A DNA stretch of 64,000 nt from assembly GCA_004835665.1 (NCBI GenBank), contig RBKR01000021.1:682001-746000 (forward strand). The letters are read 5' to 3'. The notes under the pieces are model-generated. The model was not told where the DNA came from, did not search any database, and worked only from the letters and a program-made list of their open reading frames with translations. Source of the stretch: Phoma sp. XZ068. Its lineage: Eukaryota; Ascomycota; Dothideomycetes; Pleosporales; Didymellaceae. Shown here piece by piece: positions 57,800-64,000 of the stretch. The translations under genes and the position numbers were made by a program. Numbering within the stretch: position 1 is the first letter of the stretch; each line of letters starts with the position of its first letter.

Positions 57800-59603
57800 C
57801 TAACGTCCACCCTGATCAAACCCGATGGCATGTGCACGAGCGTCTCGAACGCCAAAGCGATCCACATCCGTTCCAACCTTCTTGCGGAACAACCCAAGAT
57901 CACTCAAGAAAGCCTGCGCCTCGTCGTGCAGCTCTTGCGCCAGCTCGTCATGGTCACCCTCATCGTAGCCTGAGTCCGAATCATCATCACTACCCTCGGC
58001 ATCAGACGCTTGCTCCTTCGTATCGCCCTCCATCCAGTCGTCGCGCTCAAAGTCTGGCGTGCCCAGAGATCGTGGTGGAGGCAGCACGATGGGGTTCTTG
58101 AGCTCTCCTACAGCAAGCGCCAGATGGCGGCGTAGTGAGTCGATCTCAGCACGCAACTGAGTGTTGGCCGGGCGCAGCTCCTCGACCTCAGACGTGAGCG
58201 CCTTGATCTTTGCGGCCGAGACTTGACGATTCTCCTCCATCAACCTGTGCATCATCGACACCTGCCGCTGGTACTCCTCCAGCTCGGTCGCTTCCTCCCT
58301 CTTGCGCTGGCTGGCTGCGTTCACACTGACCTGCAAACTGCGGATCTGCTCGGACATCTCGGCAATCTGGGCGTCGCGTTGGGCGGCAGACATGCAGTCC
58401 TGGTTGACAGAGGCACGAGTGCGGATGCGCTTGGCCTGGTCTGCGTAGCGGAGTGTTGACAGTGTCTCTTCGTAGTCGGCCGGCGCGATGCATGCAACCA
58501 TGGCCGTCTTGGAGTTGCCACCAAGTGAGTCTCTGAGCAGCCATGTCAGGACCGAGTCACGGTATGGGATGACTTGTCGAGGCTTCCTGCCCTTGGTGTC
58601 CTGCCCGCGAGCTGCAAGTGCGTTAATGACACGGCCAAGGGTGCTGAGTGACTTGTTGATCTGGCCACCCTCCTTCAGCTGCTGGCCAGTAGCCTGGGTG
58701 GACTTGGCGCGTTCTGAACCAGCCAAATCGACAAGACGCATGCGGGCTGTGCGCTCGATGGTCTCGTCAGACGTGATGGAGTGAGTGATCTGCTTCAGGC
58801 GGATTGTGAACACAGCGTGAGAGCGAGAGGACGTGTCGTTCATCTTGGTGGCTGCTACCGTTCGGCTCTGCGCGTCGTCAGTATGCTGAAATTATAGGGT
58901 CATGATAAACCATACCGAGTCACCCTTTCGCAGCTGGTGGACAATCTCTGCGTAGCTCTTCACTTCCTCCTCCCGCAGCCCTTGAATGTAGACACCATCC
59001 TTCGGGCTCTCGCGAATCTTGAGGTAGACAGGTGGAATGGTAGGAGGGACGAGAAGATCGCGAACGTGTTCGTTGTATACTTCAAAGTAGGAGACCTGGA
59101 CGTGGTAGGTCGTGTCTGGCTTCGGCTCATGCTGGATGCGGTCGAACAGCTCTTCGCAGGTGCGCGGGATCAGGCCTGGAGCGTCTGGTGTGCCCATCAT
59201 GGTGTAACTCTTTCCCGAGCCCGTCTGGCCATATGCGAAGATGCACGTGTGGTAGCCACCGAAGTTGTGGTCGAGGAACTCTTCACCAAATGACTTGTAG
59301 ACATCTTCCTGCTGTGCGTAGTGCGGGTCACTCTCGTCGTGCGACCAGAAGGAGCGGTCGAACGTGAACTCTTTGTCTTCGACCATGGACTTGCGCTGGT
59401 CCTCTGGGTCGACTTCCGGGGCAAACAGTGTCGTCTTCTCGGTTGCTGGGTCCATGCGAATTAGGCATTTGGTGCCCTTCTCCCTCTCTACTACCTGTTA
59501 GCTGTGCACTCGTCTGTAGATGCAGAAACATGCCTCGCCGCAGGAACGTCCTGCATCGCACCACGACCTTGATATTGCCGGGGTCATCTTGAGGTGCAGC
59601 CAT
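57800..59603 (-). CDS. Short kinesin-3 motor (fungal NcKin3 type)
   Basis: Predicted 570-aa plus-end microtubule motor. Three exons: 59603-59534, 59490-58916 and 58867-57800. Motor domain: RCR start near residue 16, P-loop GQTGSGKS at 111-118, switch I NDTSSRSH at 225-232, switch II DLAGSE at 262-266, and a kinesin-3-like loop ([20 protein letters not shown]). About 200 residues follow with a heptad region ([22 protein letters not shown]) and an acidic end. There is no FHA or PH domain, unlike UNC-104. This architecture is that of the filamentous-fungal kinesin NcKin3, which in Neurospora has been studied as a nonprocessive motor. The first intron appears to be GC-AG (43 bp). The gene is divergent from TRM3. 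Confidence 0.88.
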
Positions 59604-60186
59604 GGTCGCATATGTATCGGCGACGGGTGCGCGCAGCGAGGGCGCCGAAGCGGTGGTTGCGTGGAAACTCGAGTACATTCGCGGGTCCAATACTTCGTCC
59701 AGCAGCAGGTAGAGCTCTCCAAGTGACTGCTGCGACCGCGCGATATAAAGCAGGTGCATGGGCGCAGCTCAACTGGCGGTAGCGATGGGGCTCGCACGGC
59801 CCAGCCCTACCCTGATCCAGCAAAACGTAAACACTGCGGGCGCGTCCCGTTGCTGTGGAGCGGATAAGCGACGTCACTGCTTGGCGCCCGCACCATCAAT
59901 CAGAGGCCGACACGACTGTGGCAGAGCGAACTAGACGTCGGTGGAAGGCGATGAGGCTCTGGGTTGGCGATGCTGTCGAGGATGAAGACATGTTGATGCA
60001 GCGTCGCGATTACCTCTTTCCCGGGAGCGACTGCGCATTCCTGGCGGTGCTGGGAGACGGAAAATTTCCCACATGGCAGGTCGCCGCAAAATTAGACTGA
60101 CTCTTCACACCATGCCCTGAACATGACCTTGGAATGCATTCGCTTATATGCTTAGCTAACCAGCACATCTCACCACGGTCTTGGAC
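59604..60186. promoter_or_regulatory. Divergent promoter of the kinesin gene and TRM3
   Basis: 583 bp between two divergent starts. No gene is seen. A GACGTCAC half-palindrome occurs at about 59871, which is too weak to call as a site. Confidence 0.4.
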
Positions 60187-63100
60187 ATGGACGACGCCAT
60201 TCTTCACCTGAGCGATGAGTCCAGGCTCGCGGCGTTTGAGCGTAGTTGGACGAGATTGGAACGCTCAACTGCACAATTGGATCTCGATGCACTAAGATTG
60301 TGTGTCCGGCTTCTACCACCGAGTGAACCCAATACAATCAGCGAGCCTCACGAGAAGCTTAAGGATCTTCTCCTCTGTCGACTGCGGGAGGGAGGGCAAG
60401 CGTCAGAGTACCTCTATCAGGTTGTGGAAGCGTGCTCCAGCAACGAGTCCTTTGCTGTGCTCCTTTTCAAGACAATACTCGACAGCTTATCCAATGCTGC
60501 CGAGCTATTGACAACACGAACGGAGGACAAGGAGAATCTTGTTCAGCAACCCAAAAGTGCGTGGATTTGGCGCAACGATATCTACCACCATGACGGGCAA
60601 AAGGCACCTATTGAACAACAGGTACTTCGCATAGCAGCGTTCGTGACCTTTCTCAAGTGCTCTTTCTGGCTACCTCCTGACAGCAACCACGTTCTCGAGC
60701 CCGGTCTCGTCAAGTTACTGACGGCTCTCGTTGGAATCGAGGGTGTGGATGATGCTGCGCTGGATGCCTTGTCTGCTCTCCTGTCACTTCTCAGCCGCCG
60801 CCAACACGAACCAATCTACATCGCCAGACCTGAATCCGAAGCGCCATGGCTGACAGTCGACTCAGCAACGGGCAGGTTTGTTCTTCGTGAGTCGATCATC
60901 GACCAGTCCCTTTGGGTTTTGTTCAGGACCCTCAGCGTTTTACCGTTCACGCCCAGAACAAGCAAACTGTACAAGATCTGGTTGCAATGGGTCTCTCAAG
61001 CAGTCACGGACGGCCTCGACCCAGAAGGCATCTACACTGATCTGTACTGGGTTAATGTGCAACACGGGCTGCGTACTGGATTTGCTGATCAGCGCAAATA
61101 CTGCCTAGGGATCATTCGGGCTTCTCTGCTAGCTGCCCAGGGCGACATCAACACGCGCACTATGCGCATGCAAGTTGACAGGCGAGATGCCTACATCAAG
61201 GCGTACGACCGTTACTTTGTTCTTTACGAGACCATAGTCCTCGATCGCTATGCAAATCAGATCGAAGCCTGTCTCACAGAGCTGTCGGCACTATTCGGCC
61301 CTCAATCAGTCGTCACTGCGTCCATGGCAACGACGTTGCTCTCTTCTGGATTGGACCCCCAAGTCCAAGAAGGCATCCGCAAGATCGTAGGCAACTGGTA
61401 CTTTAGCTTCATGAGCGGCAGTCAGAGCCCCCTTTCCAAGGACTCAGAATCCCTGACTGAACATACAAACTTCCTTGTTAGAGCTTTCTTGCCATGGGCG
61501 ACCCAGGGAAGTCTGTTCACATCCACACTAAAGGCAACGCGCTCAGGTACTGAGTGCGAGCATGGTGCCGCGCTCGTCAAGCTCATCGTGAGCTTCATTG
61601 TATCGAAGCACTCAGATGAGGAGTTCCGTGAGCACCTGCTTGTCTCTGTATTGCAGTTCGTTCTGGATACAGGAGGGAAGATGTTCCAAATGTCGACTCT
61701 CTATTTGTTGGAAGGGCTGATTGAAGGCTACGAACAGGCCGCGCAATCCGGTGGTAAGTTTCATAGCATCTCACCGCCTGCCGTGTGATGATTAGAGGAT
61801 TCTTCCTGTGGCGTGACTGACGCTAATCTATGATGCCAGGCCGAACCGAACTTTCGCAGCATGCGACAGAGGTCGTTCTCCGGGTTTCGAGGACTCCAGG
61901 GCTTCCGGAGGTTGCCAGTGACTTATACAAGGTCTATTGCAAGCGACTTTGCGAATTTTCCGATTCTCGCACAATCTTGCCCGGCTATCTTGCACTAGAG
62001 GATAAAGTCGGCATGCTCAGTGATCGCAACGAAGCCGCCAAGTCGCAGCCTGAGGCAGACAGCTACCTGATTTCATTGGCAGCCTTCCTGAAGGTACTGC
62101 ACAACTCAAAGCATACGTGCATACAAGGTTCCGACTATGCGATGGCATGCAACGTGCTTGTAGCCTACCTCGACAAAGCTGAGTTGGCGTCCATCAACTC
62201 TGACGAACTCCACGCTGTGCTGGACGCAATGTGGGAAGAAGCGGATCGCCGAGAGTTCAACAGATCGGTTGCCGTGCATCTACCGACTTTGCTGTTCCAT
62301 CCAATTTGCATCCAGATGTGCTTGCGGGAACATGCTGATGGCTTAAGGAATGCCACTGGCGATAGTCTCCATGCCCTGTTGATGAAGGCGGTACACACTT
62401 TGCAACAGCTCTCAGAGGGGAGGTCGTACATTCTCGCAAGTTTCGCGAACTCTCTGCGCAAGGCCGCCTTTTCGCACCCATCGATCATCGAGGTCCTCCC
62501 TTACGAAGACATCATAATTCGGTTCTTGAACTACCCACCAGCCGCGAAGTCGGAGTTCCTGTTCGAGGTAGCTGCTGCAGACAAGCTCCAACATTATATT
62601 CCCCATCGCAGTTATGCCTCGTACTACGGTCAGCGCGAGTGGCATGCATACGCCGCATGGATTGACCTGCTCAACCGTTTCCCAGAAGAGCAAAAGCACG
62701 TTGCAAAACGCATTTTCGACCGCTTACTCGAGCCCTGGGCTGGCCAAAAGGGATCAATACCTGTCATCAGCAAGTGGAAGGATGTCTTCCAGCTGCAAGC
62801 CATGCTCGTACTCGGTGAACATTGCGTCTCAGAGGCGGATGCTGATGCGTACCTCGACAAGTTCATGCACGCTCTGACTGTAGAGCAATGGCCGCGCTAC
62901 CGGTTCGTCCTCGAATGGATCATCACTCGCATTTATTTTCACTACCCAAGCAAGGCCGACCGCATACTCAAGGATCTTTCCCACCTCGACGAGAGCAGTC
63001 CTATCCACATAGCTTCTTTGATGAAGCTTGCCGTTCTCACAGCACCTTTCTTGGACTCTGAACAATTCACACTCAACCTCATAACTCAACTCATCCCCTT

Positions 63101-64000
63101 CTCGGCCAGCCAAAAAGTACACATCAGACACGAAGCCCACCTGTCCTTCCCAATGATCTTCGAGTTGGCTGAAAAGAAGGGGTTGACTAGCATCACCTCC
63201 AACCCTGGCTTCGCGGTGCTGAACACGCATATTCGTCAGACGGAGAAGTTCAAAAACCCAGCTTGGTCCATCAGGACACTCAGAGTCGACGCTGTTGCCG
63301 ACTTCACGCTCACGGAGCTCTTCCAGGGCCAGTACTTATACATTGAGAGTCCAGAGCCGGAGCGTGTTGCACATGACGACTTTGTTACTCTCGCCCAAGG
63401 CAACGATGACACCACTCCACCAGCGCTCATCGAATTAGGAAATCCTAGGATCCAGACCGAGATCCCTGTTAATCCCAAGCCAGCTGAGTTTACCTTGGAT
63501 GAGGACGGCGTAAAGTCAAACTTCTACCAAACAAAGTCCGGCTTCGACTTCAACTCGCTTCTCCCAGCAGCTGGTGCGCCACACCTACAGGGCAAGCAGC
63601 CAGCGTCAGTCATTCTGATCGCCTCGCTCATTGATAACCCCACAAACCTCGGTGGACTGTCACGTATCTCTGAGTCTTTCGGCTTGGAAACGCTGTACAT
63701 CAACGACATCAAGAAGATGGCGCACAAAGACTTCAAAGCTACGAGTGTGACGAGTGAAAAACACTTCCCGATCAAGGAGCTGAAGGAGGCGAATGTTCCC
63801 GACTTCCTTACGCGCATGAAGACAAAGGGTTACGAGGTTGTTGGAATCGAGCAAACGGACCGCAGCGGCATACTCGGTGATGATGCAGCCGAGGGATCGA
63901 AGGATGTTGGCACCCTGCCCAGACGTTGCGTGTTGGTGCTTGGAGCCGAGAAGAGCGGGATCACACCTGAAGTCCTAAGCGTCATTGACCGGTGCGTAGA
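60187..64000 (+). CDS. TRM3: tRNA (guanosine-18-2'-O)-methyltransferase Trm3, partial
   Basis: Start and 1,242 codons of a TARBP1/Trm3-type enzyme that methylates the ribose of G18 in the tRNA D loop. The gene continues beyond the right edge of the window. Two exons are seen (60187-61753 and from 61840; 86-bp intron). A long helical N-terminal region of over 1,000 residues (for example YYGQREWHAYAAWIDLLNRF) precedes the C-terminal SPOUT/SpoU domain. In that domain ASLIDNPTNLGGLSRISESFG carries the N-x-G motif 1, and VLGAEKSGI is motif 2 near the edge. Motif 3 lies outside. The ATG at 60187 (MDDAILHLSDE) is the first in frame. Confidence 0.94.

Overview
The window is nuclear DNA of a filamentous ascomycete, most likely a Dothideomycete of the Pleosporales type. 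That placement is inferred from the gene families and was not tested. The supporting evidence is single-copy fungal housekeeping genes (CDC48, DCP2, STE50, VPS16, TRS31, EBP2, the SIN protein Cdc14, TRM3), short GT-AG introns of about 45-150 bp with CTAAC/CTGAC-like branch sites, genes on both strands without operons, and two very AT-rich islands that look like RIP-degraded transposon DNA.

Layout. 0.2-5.9 kb: secreted or accessory genes on the minus strand (a beta-lactamase/transesterase-type serine hydrolase, a secreted cysteine-rich apple-like protein, and a copper-only SOD-like surface protein with an apparent frameshift). 7.1-19.6 kb: core signalling and housekeeping genes (the MAPK adaptor STE50, a small conserved protein, CDC48, a doubtful ORF, DCP2 with a long array of leucine-rich motifs, and a DUF4112 protein). 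20.2-22.5 kb: a secreted protein built from four tandem cysteine-containing domains, with no function I recognise. 22.9-38.4 kb: a dense core block (PAP2/IPC-synthase-like protein, Cdc14, aldo-keto reductase, zinc alcohol dehydrogenase, an unknown conserved protein, EBP2, HSBP1, a two-domain PDI, a thioredoxin, a degenerate ORF, TRS31).

38.4-54.8 kb is an accessory island. It starts with about 3.5 kb lacking intact genes but holding a duplicated fossil module and a minisatellite. Then come unfamiliar genes with disordered Asn/Pro/Gln/Ser-rich N-termini, more tandem repeats, and a HET-domain incompatibility-type gene enclosed by two AT-rich islands. From 54.8 kb to the end the core genome resumes: VPS16, a short kinesin-3 and TRM3, which runs off the right edge.

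The core genes cover mRNA decapping, ubiquitin-dependent extraction, vesicle tethering (TRAPP, HOPS/CORVET), ER folding, septation signalling, ribosome biogenesis and tRNA methylation, and are not a pathway cluster. The most unusual material is the four-domain secreted protein, the DCP2 motif array and the accessory island. Several accessory genes can only be read through with an uncertain short intron or a one- or two-base frameshift. These may be real decay or assembly errors, and each is marked. Exon junctions were worked out by hand from splice consensus, reading frame and protein continuity, with no transcript evidence.
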